From Chloroflexi bacterium UBA6019 (lineage in GTDB: Bacteria; Chloroflexota; Dormibacteria; Dormibacterales; Dormibacteraceae), in contig DIZV01000048.1 of assembly GCA_002427995.1 (NCBI GenBank), positions 802 through 18,861 on the forward strand: 18,060 nucleotides of DNA. Direction: 5' to 3'. Under the pieces are notes generated by a model, which saw nothing but the letters and a program-made list of their open reading frames with translations, was not told the DNA's origin and did no database searches. The translations under genes and the position numbers were made by a program. The number at the start of each line of letters is the position of its first letter. Position 1 is the stretch's first letter. Shown piece by piece: positions 6,559 through 14,217 of this stretch.

Positions 6559-7779
6559 ATGGCCCGTCCGACCTTCTACGGCTGGTACCTGGTCGTCGGG
6601 CTCGGCGTGACCACCATAGTTTCCTACGGCATCAGCCAGTACCTCTTCGGGGTCCTGGTCGTGCCGATCGAGCGGGACCTGGGCTGGTCGAGGGCGACGA
6701 TTTCGGGCGCCTTCTCGCTCGGCCTCGTCAGCTCCGGCTTCCTGGGCCTGGTCGTGGGCCGCTTCGTCGACCGCTACGGCGCCCGGCTCCTGATGAGCGC
6801 CGGCTCGATCCTCGGCGCGGTCACCCTCTTTGGCCTCTCGCAGGTCACCGCGGTCTGGCAGTTCTACCTTCTCTGGGCCGGTGCCCTCGGCCTCGCCATG
6901 TCCCTGACCCTCTACTCGGTCACCTTCGTCGTGGTGGCCAATTGGTTCCACCGGCGGCGGGGTCGGGCGCTCGCGCTGCTCACCGTGCTGGGCGGTCTCT
7001 CCTCCCCCATCTACATCCCCTTCGCCGGGCTGCTGGTGGCGCGACTCGGCTGGCGCAGCGCGCTGGTGGTCCTCGGCATGACCGCGCTGGTGGTCGCGCT
7101 GCCGATCCACGCGCTCCTCGTCCGGAGGCGGCCGGAGGACATCGGTCTTCTCCCCGACGGCGCCTCGATGCCGGAGGGGCACGACCCGGCGGCGGTCGGC
7201 GGCGAGCGCCTCGGGCAGGCTCTCCGCCGACCGGCCTTCTGGACCCTGCTGGCGGCTGCCGCACTGAGCACGGCCGGCTACAGCGTCGTGCTCGCCCACG
7301 TCGTGGCTTACCTGATCGACCGCGGCTACGACCCCGTCCTGGCAGCGGGTGTACTCGGCCTTGCCGGCCTCGCCAGCCTGCCGGGGCGGTTCATCTTCAA
7401 CGTCATCAGCGACCGCTTCGGCGCGCAGCCGCTGCTCGCGCTCTGCCTGCTCTTCCAGGGCCTCTCCGTCCTGATCCTGCTGGCCGCGGGACCCTTCCCC
7501 TTCCTGGTCGCCTTCATCCTCGTTTACGGCACCGCCTTCGGCGCCATCTCGCCGCTCCGGGCGTCGGTGCTCGCCGACCATTTCGGCCGCCTCGCCTATG
7601 GGCGGATCACCGCGGCCCAGGGCGTGCCGACCGGAATCCTTGCCGGGCTTGGACCCTTCCTGGCGGGTGTCCTCTACGACCTCTACGGTGACTACCGGCT
7701 CGCCTTCACCCTTACCGCGACCGCGTTCCTCGGCGCCTCCCTGGCAGTCTTCCTCACGCCCCGGCCGCAGGCGGCATGA
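6559..7779 (+). CDS. MFS transporter, monocarboxylate/oxalate-formate type
   Basis: The product has 406 residues and twelve predicted helices. It starts MARPTFYGWYLVVGLG, with the YGWY opening typical of the monocarboxylate porter and oxalate:formate antiporter branches of the MFS. The loop 2-3 signature appears as GRFVDRYGARLLM, and WFHRRRGRALAL precedes helix 5. A central charged loop (RRRPEDIGLLPDG) separates the two six-helix halves. Upstream in-frame codons lie antisense to the FAD oxidase and are not used. The stop overlaps the next gene's start (ATGA), so the transporter and the DAO-type oxidase are translated together, suggesting import of a substrate that the oxidase then uses. The substrate is probably a small carboxylate or amine, by inference only. 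Confidence 0.88.
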   Translation: MARPTFYGWYLVVGLGVTTIVSYGISQYLFGVLVVPIERDLGWSRATISGAFSLGLVSSGFLGLVVGRFVDRYGARLLMSAGSILGAVTLFGLSQVTAVWQFYLLWAGALGLAMSLTLYSVTFVVVANWFHRRRGRALALLTVLGGLSSPIYIPFAGLLVARLGWRSALVVLGMTALVVALPIHALLVRRRPEDIGLLPDGASMPEGHDPAAVGGERLGQALRRPAFWTLLAAAALSTAGYSVVLAHVVAYLIDRGYDPVLAAGVLGLAGLASLPGRFIFNVISDRFGAQPLLALCLLFQGLSVLILLAAGPFPFLVAFILVYGTAFGAISPLRASVLADHFGRLAYGRITAAQGVPTGILAGLGPFLAGVLYDLYGDYRLAFTLTATAFLGASLAVFLTPRPQAA

Positions 7780-8864
7780 GCGACAACCCCTTCTGGCCCC
7801 GGCCCGCGCGCATCCCTTCCGGTCCCCGGCCCGGCCGGGTCGAGGTCCTCGTCGTGGGCGGCGGGATCACCGGGGTCAGCTTGCTGCGGCGCCTCGGCGA
7901 GCGGGGCGTCAAAGCGGCCCTGGCCGAGCGCAGGCAGCTGGCTTTCGGGGCCAGTGGCCGCAACGCCGGCTTCCTGCTCGAGGGTACGGCGGCCAACTAC
8001 GCGGACGCGGTCGCCGCCCATGGCCGGGAGGTCGCCCGCGAGGTGTGGGATTTCACCGGCGAGAACCACCGGCGGCTGGCCGAAGCGCTCGCCGGCCGGG
8101 CCGGCTACCACCGGGGAGGCTCCCGAACCAGGGCGGCGTCGCCCGCCGAAGAGCTCCGGCTGGAGGAGTCGGCCGAGCTGATGGAGGAGGACGGCTGGCC
8201 GGTCGAGCTCGCTGACGCATCGCTCCTCAATCCGCGCGACGGCGAGCTCTTCCCGGCCGAGGCGGTCGGGGCGCTGGCGGCGGATTGCCTCCCGGGGTCG
8301 ATCTTCGAGCAGGTCGAGATCGCCGACCTCGCCCGCGAGGGCCTGCTCCCGATCGAGGCGGACGAGGTGATCCTCGCCACCAACGCGTTCACCGGCCGGC
8401 TCCTCCGCGGCATCCCGATCCGGCCGGTCCGAGCCCAGATGCTGGCGACGGCCCCCTTCGCCACCCGCGTTGTCGACCGGCCGACCTATGCCGATCACGG
8501 TTACCAGTACTGGCGGCAATTGCCCAGCGGCGAGGTGCTCGTCGGCGGCTATCGGGACCGCGCGCCGGAGCGGGAGGTTGGCTTCGGCCTGGCGACCACA
8601 CCCCTGGTCCAGCGCCACCTCGACCAGCACCTGCGCGGCCTCGGGGTGACCGCACCGGTCACCCATCGCTGGGCGGGGACGATGGGGTTCACACCCGATG
8701 CCCTGCCGCTGGTCGGACGGCTCCGGCCGGGCCTCGCCATCTGCGCCGGCTACACCGGGCACGGCATGGCCTTCGCGCATCTCTGCGCCCGAGTCCTGGT
8801 CGACCACCTCCTCGGCGGCCCACCGCCACCGAAGTGGCTCGACCCGGGGCGATTTCAGGAGTAG
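7776..8864 (+). CDS. FAD-dependent oxidoreductase, DAO family
   Basis: The 362-residue product carries VEVLVVGGGITGVSLL (about 22-37), the ADP-binding fold of D-amino-acid/glycine/sarcosine-oxidase-like flavoproteins. GASGRNAGFLL follows, the usual FAD-contact motif of this group. Late motifs are ADEVILATNAFT, HRWAGTMGFTPDALPLVGR and ICAGYTGHGMAFAH, the C-terminal FAD-binding closure. Such enzymes oxidise the C-N bond of an amino acid or amine, giving an imine and reduced flavin. The segment between SIFEQVEIADL and EADEVILATNA is shorter than I expect for the family, as if a strand pair were trimmed, yet the frame is kept. The start overlaps the MFS stop by 4 bp. The preferred amine cannot be read from the sequence. 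Confidence 0.85.
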   Translation: MSDNPFWPRPARIPSGPRPGRVEVLVVGGGITGVSLLRRLGERGVKAALAERRQLAFGASGRNAGFLLEGTAANYADAVAAHGREVAREVWDFTGENHRRLAEALAGRAGYHRGGSRTRAASPAEELRLEESAELMEEDGWPVELADASLLNPRDGELFPAEAVGALAADCLPGSIFEQVEIADLAREGLLPIEADEVILATNAFTGRLLRGIPIRPVRAQMLATAPFATRVVDRPTYADHGYQYWRQLPSGEVLVGGYRDRAPEREVGFGLATTPLVQRHLDQHLRGLGVTAPVTHRWAGTMGFTPDALPLVGRLRPGLAICAGYTGHGMAFAHLCARVLVDHLLGGPPPPKWLDPGRFQE

Positions 8865-8875
8865 GGGCGACGCGT

Positions 8876-8881
8876 TAGACT
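8876..8881 (+). promoter_or_regulatory. -10 hexamer TAGACT for the ABC exporter operon
   Basis: TAGACT fits TANNNT and ends 8 nt before the GTG at 8890, in the 25-bp gap after the DAO-type gene. No Shine-Dalgarno lies within 15 nt of the GTG, so this looks like a separate leaderless transcript rather than read-through. Confidence 0.45.
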
Positions 8882-8889
8882 CCGTCTCC

Positions 8890-9900
8890 GTGCCGCGCAC
8901 ACCCAATCCCTCCAGCGATGCGTCACGCCTTGCCGTCGAGACCCGCGACCTCGGCCGCGTCTACAAGACGCGGAACGAGACCGTCACGGCTCTCAGCTCG
9001 GTGGATCTCAAGGTCCGCGAGGGCGAGCTCTTCGGCGTGCTCGGGCCCAACGGGGCCGGTAAGACCACGCTCATCAAGATCCTGGTCACCCTGCTCCTTC
9101 CGAGCTCGGGCACCGCAAAGGTGGACGGACTCGACGTGGTCCGGGAATTCCGCCAGCTCCGCTCCCGGATCGCGATCGTATCCGGCGGCGAGAACGCCGG
9201 CTACGGGCTGCTCAGGGTGCGTGAGCAGCTCTGGATGTTCAGCCAGTTCTACGGCATCAAGTCGAAGGTGGCCTACGCCCGGATCGACGAGCTGCTCGAG
9301 CGACTGGGCCTCGCCTCGGTCGCCAATCGCCAGATCTCCGGCCTCTCGAGCGGGATGCGCCAGAAGATGAACCTCGTCCGCGGCCTGATGACCGACCCGC
9401 GGGTGCTCTTCCTCGACGAGCCGACGGTGGCGCTCGACGTCGGCGCCGCCCGGGACCTGCGCGAGGAGGTCAGTCGCTGGATGGCCGAGGACCCCACCCG
9501 GACCGTCATCCTCACCACCCACTACATGCAGGAGGCGGACGACCTCTGCGACCGGATCGCGATCGTCAACCGCGGCCGGATCGTGATCGAGGGCACGCCC
9601 CAGAGCCTCAAGCTCGAGGTCCAGCGCGACGTGGTCGTGGACCTCCAGCTGGAGCCGGGAGTGCCGGTCCTCGACCGCCTCCGGGAGGTCGCGGGCGTGG
9701 GCGCCGCCAGCGTGCGCGAGGAGGACGGGCTGGACCGCTTCAGCCTCCTCCTGGCCGATGACGCGGTCCTGACCAATGTGATCAGCGCGGTCGAGCGCAG
9801 CGGCCGCCGCGTCGCCGGGCTGGCCAAGCGCGAGCCGACCCTGGAGGATGCCTTCGTCAAGCTGGTCGGCAGGAGCATGACCGAGGAGGAGACCCAGTGA
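8890..9900 (+). CDS. ABC-2 type transporter ATP-binding protein
   Basis: The product has 336 residues from GTG 8890; in-frame codons further upstream overlap the previous gene and give a non-family sequence. Walker A is GPNGAGKTT (52-60), the signature region is ISGLSSGMRQKM (second Gly of LSGG replaced by Ser), Walker B is VLFLDEPTVALD, and the switch His is in TTHYMQEADDLCDRI. The stretch after the first lobe, IVSGGENAGYGLL, lacks the usual Q-loop glutamine, a variation seen in some exporter ATPases. A C-terminal domain of ~100 residues ending PTLEDAFVKLVGRSM is typical of drug/polysaccharide exporter ATPases of the DrrA kind. It overlaps the next gene (GTGA), so it would power the two permeases. 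The exported substrate is unknown; drugs, lipids or polymers are possible. Confidence 0.92.
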   Translation: MPRTPNPSSDASRLAVETRDLGRVYKTRNETVTALSSVDLKVREGELFGVLGPNGAGKTTLIKILVTLLLPSSGTAKVDGLDVVREFRQLRSRIAIVSGGENAGYGLLRVREQLWMFSQFYGIKSKVAYARIDELLERLGLASVANRQISGLSSGMRQKMNLVRGLMTDPRVLFLDEPTVALDVGAARDLREEVSRWMAEDPTRTVILTTHYMQEADDLCDRIAIVNRGRIVIEGTPQSLKLEVQRDVVVDLQLEPGVPVLDRLREVAGVGAASVREEDGLDRFSLLLADDAVLTNVISAVERSGRRVAGLAKREPTLEDAFVKLVGRSMTEEETQ

Positions 9901-10718
9901 AATCCTCCCCCTCCGAGTTCGAGATCTTCTGGCGGACGGTGCTCGCCCGCGCCTATCCCCGCGTCGTCGGCCTCAGCCGGAACCTCTCCTGGCTCTTCTT
10001 CGACTTCGCCTTCCCGCTCGTCGGCACCTTCGCCATGGTGTTCGTCTACCAGGGTCTCCACGCGCCGCGCCAGTACCTGGGATTCGTCGTCATGGGCGGG
10101 GGCATGCTCGCCTTCTGGCAGAACGTCCTCTGGACGATGGGCACCCAGTTCAGCTGGGACCGCGGGAACGGGACTCTGGAGCTGATGGCCGTCTCGCCCA
10201 CGTCCTTCGAGGCGGTCCTCCTCGGCATGGCCGGCGGCGCCATGATCATGACCACGCTGCGGGCGGTGGCGATCATCGTGCTCGGCTCGCTTCTTTTCAA
10301 GGTGACCTACAACCTCGGTGGGCTCCCACCGGCAATCGGCGTCTTCCTTCTCACCCTCGCCGCGCTCTACGGGTTGGGGATGCTGCTGGCGAGCCTCTTC
10401 CTCTATTACTCGCGCGAGGCGTGGCACCTCGGCGACGCGATCCAGGAGCCGGTCAACTTCCTGAGCGGCCTCTACTTCCCGGTCCACGCGCTGGGCGCCT
10501 ACGTCGGGGGCGCGGCGTCACTGATCCCGGTGACCTTGGGCCTCGACGCGATGCGCCAGTTTCTCCTGCCCGGTACGCCGCGGTTCCTCGACCCGGCGCT
10601 GGAAACGGTGATCGTCGCCCTCGAGATCCCGCTCTTCGCGATCCTCGCCGTCTCCTCGCTTCGCTTCATGGAGGTGCGCGCCCGGCGGGAGGGGAAGCTG
10701 ATCAGCAAATGGTCCTAG
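9897..10718 (+). CDS. ABC-2 type transporter permease (first)
   Basis: The product has 273 residues. GTG 9897 overlaps the ATPase stop by 4 bp, so translation is coupled. Six membrane segments are visible: about FFDFAFPLVGTFAMVFVY, YLGFVVMGGGMLAFW, the long AVLLGMAGG...IIVLGSLLF region, IGVFLLTLAALYGLGMLL, the NFLSGLYFPVHALG re-entrant-like segment typical of ABC-2 permeases, and VIVALEIPLFAILAV. The N-terminal cytoplasmic arm (EIFWRTVLARAYPRVVGLSRN) is of the kind that touches the ATPase. Together with the following permease it would form a heterodimeric export channel in the cytoplasmic membrane. Confidence 0.88.
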   Translation: MKSSPSEFEIFWRTVLARAYPRVVGLSRNLSWLFFDFAFPLVGTFAMVFVYQGLHAPRQYLGFVVMGGGMLAFWQNVLWTMGTQFSWDRGNGTLELMAVSPTSFEAVLLGMAGGAMIMTTLRAVAIIVLGSLLFKVTYNLGGLPPAIGVFLLTLAALYGLGMLLASLFLYYSREAWHLGDAIQEPVNFLSGLYFPVHALGAYVGGAASLIPVTLGLDAMRQFLLPGTPRFLDPALETVIVALEIPLFAILAVSSLRFMEVRARREGKLISKWS

Positions 10719-11563
10719 CCCTTGCCCGGACCTGGTCGGGCTACCGGACCGCGGTGCGCCTCGGCTGGTTGGTGTCGAGCAACTGGACAAGCCCCGTGCC
10801 GTTCGTCATCTACACGATCATCCGGCCGATCTCGGGCGCGCTGATCCTGGTCGTCATGTACAACGTGATCACCGGGGGCCGGGGAAACACGCGCAACTAC
10901 CTCGCCTTTCTCGTGATCGGCGTCTCCTTCTGGGCCTTCGTGACCGAGGGAGTGAGCGACTTCGCGGTCGGCATCCTGGAGGACCGCGGCCGCTTCAAGA
11001 TGCTGAAGTACGCCTACCTGGCCCCGCTCCGCTTCCCTGTCTTCCTGGTGGGTCGGGCAAGCTCCAAGCTGACCAGCGCGGTCGCCTCGGTGGCCATCGT
11101 CCTGGTCGTCGCGACGGTCGGGCTCCGGCTGCCGATCAACCCCCTGTCGGTCGACTATCCCCTACTCGCGATCGCCTGCCTGCTCGCGTTCATCTCGGTG
11201 ATGGCCTTCTCCATCGCGCTGAGCGTGGTCCTGCTCGCCGGCCGCGACGCTTACGGGTACGGCGAGATCATGGCCCAGGTCCTCTACATCGTCTCGGGCG
11301 CCATCTTCCCGATCTCGGTCCTGCCTGGGCCGCTGGCCTTTTTCGCCTCGCTTTCGCCGCTTGTCTACTGGCTCGAGCTCACCCGCCGGTCGATTCTCCA
11401 CGGCCGCGTCTACGAGATGTTTCCGGGCCTTTCCGACGGCGAGGTCCTGACCCGCCTTGCGCTGGCGACGGCGGGGACGGTCCTGCTCGGCTACCTCGTC
11501 TACCGTTGGGCCGACCGGCAGGCTCGCTGGAAGGGCTACATCGACATGGACGCCGCCCAGTAG
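10709..11563 (+). CDS. ABC-2 type transporter permease (second)
   Basis: The product has 284 residues from ATG 10709, which lies 10 bp inside the end of the first permease; the longer open frame to 10421 is out-of-frame shadow of that gene. Six hydrophobic segments are seen, with VIYTIIRPISGALILVVMY first and YIVSGAIFPISVLPGPL as the ABC-2 equivalent of the first permease's FLSGLYFPV. A basic C-terminus (YRWADRQARWKGYIDMDAAQ) closes it. It is the partner of the upstream permease and ATPase. Its last 402 bp are also covered by the opposite-strand hydrolase frame, but codon usage and membrane pattern here fit the permease. Confidence 0.88.
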   Translation: MVLALARTWSGYRTAVRLGWLVSSNWTSPVPFVIYTIIRPISGALILVVMYNVITGGRGNTRNYLAFLVIGVSFWAFVTEGVSDFAVGILEDRGRFKMLKYAYLAPLRFPVFLVGRASSKLTSAVASVAIVLVVATVGLRLPINPLSVDYPLLAIACLLAFISVMAFSIALSVVLLAGRDAYGYGEIMAQVLYIVSGAIFPISVLPGPLAFFASLSPLVYWLELTRRSILHGRVYEMFPGLSDGEVLTRLALATAGTVLLGYLVYRWADRQARWKGYIDMDAAQ

Positions 11564-12304
11564 CGTCTTCCGCAGCCAGGCGTCGATCCGCCCCGCGACA
11601 ACCTGCCAGCCCGGGCCGAGCATGAGGTCGTGGGTCAGGTCGGGGAAGAGCTGCAGCTCGGCGCCGTACGCCCGCGCCGTGCGCTCCACCTCGTCGGGTG
11701 AGAAGACCCGGTCCTCGCGCCCGCCGAGGACCAGCATCGGCAGCTTTGGCACCTCCGCGGGGCGCGGCAGCGCGAAGGCGAGCAGGTCGAGATAGGCGAG
11801 GTAGGACTCGTCCTGCAGGCGGTCGTGGAGCGAGCGAATCTCGGAGTCGGGCATCGAGCGGGCGAACAACATCTCCCTCGCCAGCTCGGGCGTTTCGATG
11901 GTGGGCCACCAGCTCATCCGGGCGTTGGCCTCGAGGAACCGGAGCGGGTGCCGGGAGGCGAACCGGAGAGTGCTTCTCAGCATCCCAGCGGGCGGCACCG
12001 AGGCGAGCAGCACCGCGCCCGGGGCGGAGTGGCTCTGGAGGTACTTCTGGAGCACGAGGCCACCCATCGAGTGGCCCAGCAGGACCGGCGGTTGGGGCAT
12101 CGCGGCGGCGGCCGCGGCGACGTCCTCCACGTACTCGGCGATCCGCGTCCAGCGGAGCCGCTTTCGGCCCGGCGCCAACCCGTGGCCGCGGAGGTCGATC
12201 GCCTTGACCGTCCAGCCGCGGTCGCCGAAGTAGCGCAGGAAGTGCTCCTCCCAGCACCACGCGCCGTGGCAGGCGCCGTGGATGAACAGCAGCGGCGGCG
12301 TCAA
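11162..12304 (-). CDS. Alpha/beta hydrolase with run-on C-terminus
   Basis: Residues 1-~250 (12304 to about 11555) are a compact alpha/beta hydrolase: LLFIHGACHGAWCWEEH oxyanion region, GHSMGG with nucleophile S79, acid D198 in LGGREDRVF, and H225 in PDLTHDLML, so the triad is complete. Esterase or related serine-hydrolase activity is expected; the substrate is unknown. After AWLRKTLLG the frame has no stop and continues ~130 residues antisense to the second ABC permease, giving a charged, low-complexity tail unlike the family, which usually ends near 250-270. Either the stop was lost or the tail is real but non-homologous. The start is TTG 12304; the nearby ATG at 12315 is out of frame and stops after four codons. 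It lies 47 bp after the antiporter gene. Confidence 0.78.
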   Translation of the reverse strand: MTPPLLFIHGACHGAWCWEEHFLRYFGDRGWTVKAIDLRGHGLAPGRKRLRWTRIAEYVEDVAAAAAAMPQPPVLLGHSMGGLVLQKYLQSHSAPGAVLLASVPPAGMLRSTLRFASRHPLRFLEANARMSWWPTIETPELAREMLFARSMPDSEIRSLHDRLQDESYLAYLDLLAFALPRPAEVPKLPMLVLGGREDRVFSPDEVERTARAYGAELQLFPDLTHDLMLGPGWQVVAGRIDAWLRKTLLGGVHVDVALPASLPVGPTVDEVAEQDRPRRRQRKAGQDLAVGKARKHLVDAAVENRPAGELEPVDKRRKRGEKGQRPRQDRDREDGARDDVEDLGHDLAVPVSVAAGEQDHAQRDGEGHHRDEREQAGDRE

Positions 12305-12325
12305 GCCCCTCGCATCCCCGCAGAG

Positions 12326-12331
12326 ATACTA
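12326..12331 (-). promoter_or_regulatory. Possible -10 hexamer TAGTAT before the hydrolase
   Basis: On the minus strand TAGTAT fits TANNNT. It is 10 nt before an out-of-frame ATG at 12315 and 21 nt before the hydrolase TTG. Transcription would start close to that ATG, creating a four-codon reading frame whose TGA overlaps the TTG. Confidence 0.3.
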
Positions 12332-12351
12332 CCGGGGCTTCGGGCGAACCT

Positions 12352-14094
12352 TCAGTCGAGAACCTCGTGGCGCTCGCCGAGCCGCGCCAGGGCCTCCGCG
12401 CGAGTCGTCGGGAAGCCGGCGCGGAGGCCCTTTTTGAGGATGCCCGCGATCTCGACCGCGGAGTGCAACCGGGGCAGGTAGACGAAGTCGGCCCCCGCCT
12501 CGTAAAGCTCGGTCGCCTGCTTGATGTGCTCGGAGGCGACGACGATCCTCGCTTCCGGGTTGAGCTGGCGGACGCTGCGCAGGAGCCGGAGGTTGGTCGT
12601 CCCCCGGAGGATGTCGTCGGTGATGGTGCAAACGACGAGGCGCGCCTTCTCGATCCCAACATGGTGGAGGGTGTCGATGTGGGCGATGTCGCCGTAGGTG
12701 CAGGCGATGCCGCGCCGTCGAAGCTCCTGGATCACGCGGGGGTTGAAGTCGATGACAACCACCTGGGGAAGAAAGTTCTCACCCCGCTTTCCGCCACCAT
12801 GCTCGAGCTCGTAGAGGATCGAGCTGGCGTCCCGGAAAAAACCCAGGAAGACCACCGGGTGGGTCTGCTCCGCCTCCTCCGCGACGGCGGCGGCGGCGTC
12901 GGCATCGATGTCGCGGAGGCGGATCCGGCGGAGGACCCAGGCGAGCCGCTGCTGGACGGCGTGATTGGAGTTGATGAGGTAGGTCGAGAGGACCGAGGTG
13001 AGCGCGAAGGCGAGGATCACGGTGGTGACGATGTCGGCGCCGATCTGGTGGCGGACGAGGCCGAGGGAGACGATGACGATCGAGAACTCGCTGATGTTGG
13101 CGAGGTTGATGGCGGGGATCAGGCTCGTCCGATGGCCGAGCCGCAGGGCGTAGAGGATCGGCACCACGGCGGCGCGACTGAGGACCAGGAACACCGACGC
13201 GATCAGCGCCAGCACGATCACGTTGAGGGTTGGGACGGGGATCTGCATCCCCAGCGCGACGAAGAAAAGGGTGACGAAGAAGTCGCGGATGCTGGTCGCC
13301 TTGGCGATCACATCGAGGCTGTAGGGAAACGTCGAGAGGCTGACGCCGGCGATAAGAGCGCCCATCTCGCGCGAGAGGCCGATCGTGCTGGCTACCGCCG
13401 CCAGGAAGAAGCACCAGGCGAGGGCGCTCACGAGGACCAGCTCGGGGGCCTTGGCCACCGCCCGAAAAAGGTGGGGCAGCGCGTTCTTGGCGATCACCAG
13501 GCCGAGCAGCACGAGGGCGGCGCCCTTCAGCAGGCTGAGCGCGAGCGGCAGGAGGTTGGGGCTCTCGAGGTTGGGCTGAACAGCCAGCATGGCCACCGCC
13601 CAGAGGTCCTGGATGATCAACACGCCGAGCGTGATCCGCCCCGGGAGGGTGTCCAGCTCGAACTTGTCGTAGAGCAGCTTGACGACGACCAGCGTGCTGC
13701 TGAGGCTCAGTGTCCCGGCCAGGTAGAGGAGCGCGTAGTGGCCGCCCTGGTTGCGAAAGCCGAGCGCGTAAAAGAAGCCGAGCCCGAGGGCGACGCAGAT
13801 CGGCACCTGGAGCGCCCCGGTGAGAAGGACGGGCGCGCCGGCTGAGGCCAGCTTCTTGAGGTCGATCTCCAGCCCGATGATGAAGAGGAGAAGGATCAGG
13901 CCGATCTCCGCGACGGTCGCGATGCTCTTGGGGTCGCCGACGAAGTTGAGGCCGACGGGGCCGATGATCACGCCGGTCAGCAGGTAGGCGAGGATCAGCG
14001 GCTGGCGCAGCCGCCAGCCGACCAGCGCCAGGAGGGCGGCCGCCGTGATGCAGATGCCGATCGTCGAGAGGAGGTCGCCGGGAGGCAGCGGCAT
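12352..14094 (-). CDS. Kef-type cation:proton antiporter with RCK domain (CPA2)
   Basis: The 580-residue product has twelve to thirteen hydrophobic segments (about 8-385) of the Na+/H+ exchanger fold found in CPA2/KefB-like proteins: LAYLLTGVIIGPVGLNFV, GLILLLFIIGLEIDLKKL, LGVLIIQDLWAVAML (the QD pair of the ion site) and NLANISEFSIVIVSL. The C-terminal part (~405-560) is an RCK/TrkA-N-like regulatory domain: VVVIDFNPRVIQELRRRGI, YGDIAHIDTLHHVGIEKARLVVCTITDD. Its first strand reads VVFLGFFRDASSILYEL, so the GxGxxG nucleotide loop is not canonical. It is expected in the cytoplasmic membrane exchanging K+ or Na+ for H+. ATG 14094 has a TAATAG hexamer 9 nt upstream (14104-14109). It is divergent from the dioxygenase operon, recalling Kef systems linked to electrophile stress, though no KefF/KefG is in view. 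Confidence 0.9.
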   Translation of the reverse strand: MPLPPGDLLSTIGICITAAALLALVGWRLRQPLILAYLLTGVIIGPVGLNFVGDPKSIATVAEIGLILLLFIIGLEIDLKKLASAGAPVLLTGALQVPICVALGLGFFYALGFRNQGGHYALLYLAGTLSLSSTLVVVKLLYDKFELDTLPGRITLGVLIIQDLWAVAMLAVQPNLESPNLLPLALSLLKGAALVLLGLVIAKNALPHLFRAVAKAPELVLVSALAWCFFLAAVASTIGLSREMGALIAGVSLSTFPYSLDVIAKATSIRDFFVTLFFVALGMQIPVPTLNVIVLALIASVFLVLSRAAVVPILYALRLGHRTSLIPAINLANISEFSIVIVSLGLVRHQIGADIVTTVILAFALTSVLSTYLINSNHAVQQRLAWVLRRIRLRDIDADAAAAVAEEAEQTHPVVFLGFFRDASSILYELEHGGGKRGENFLPQVVVIDFNPRVIQELRRRGIACTYGDIAHIDTLHHVGIEKARLVVCTITDDILRGTTNLRLLRSVRQLNPEARIVVASEHIKQATELYEAGADFVYLPRLHSAVEIAGILKKGLRAGFPTTRAEALARLGERHEVLD

Positions 14095-14176
14095 ATCAGC
14101 GGGCTATTACATCACGCACAACCAGGCCGGTCCGATCCTCGTCCTTTTGCCGGCGCGGGACGATGTTGCCGGGCGC

Positions 14177-14194
14177 GGCGCGAAATTCCGCGCC
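14177..14194 (+). promoter_or_regulatory. 18-bp palindrome, candidate operator of the dioxygenase operon
   Basis: GGCGCGAAATTCCGCGCC is symmetric about its AATT centre except for one pair (14183/14188). It ends 23 bp before the ATG at 14218 and lies just upstream of a -10-like TATTAC (14206-14211), covering the expected -35 position. That placement suits a repressor site. The arms are pure G/C, which lowers its statistical weight in this DNA. Confidence 0.4.
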
Positions 14195-14205
14195 CTCTCA
14201 CCCGG

Positions 14206-14211
14206 TATTAC
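14206..14211 (+). promoter_or_regulatory. Weak -10-like TATTAC before the dioxygenase operon
   Basis: TATTAC deviates from TANNNT in the last base and ends 6 nt before ATG 14218. No Shine-Dalgarno is visible before this gene, so a leaderless start is suspected, with less support than at the other operon heads. Confidence 0.3.
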
Positions 14212-14217
14212 TTGCCG

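Noticed and set aside
7692..8906. 404-residue minus-strand frame opposite the DAO-type oxidase
   Set aside because: It is a shadow of the plus-strand gene, which has full FAD motifs and translational coupling to the MFS gene.
10421..10708. N-terminal extension of the second ABC permease
   Set aside because: It is an Arg/Pro-rich out-of-frame reading of the first permease. The ATG at 10709 gives the normal permease length and a typical 10-bp overlap.
12367..13845. 492-residue open frame opposite the antiporter
   Set aside because: It is Asp/Glu/Arg/Gly-rich and exactly mirrors the antiporter gene, whose membrane helices and RCK domain are unmistakable.
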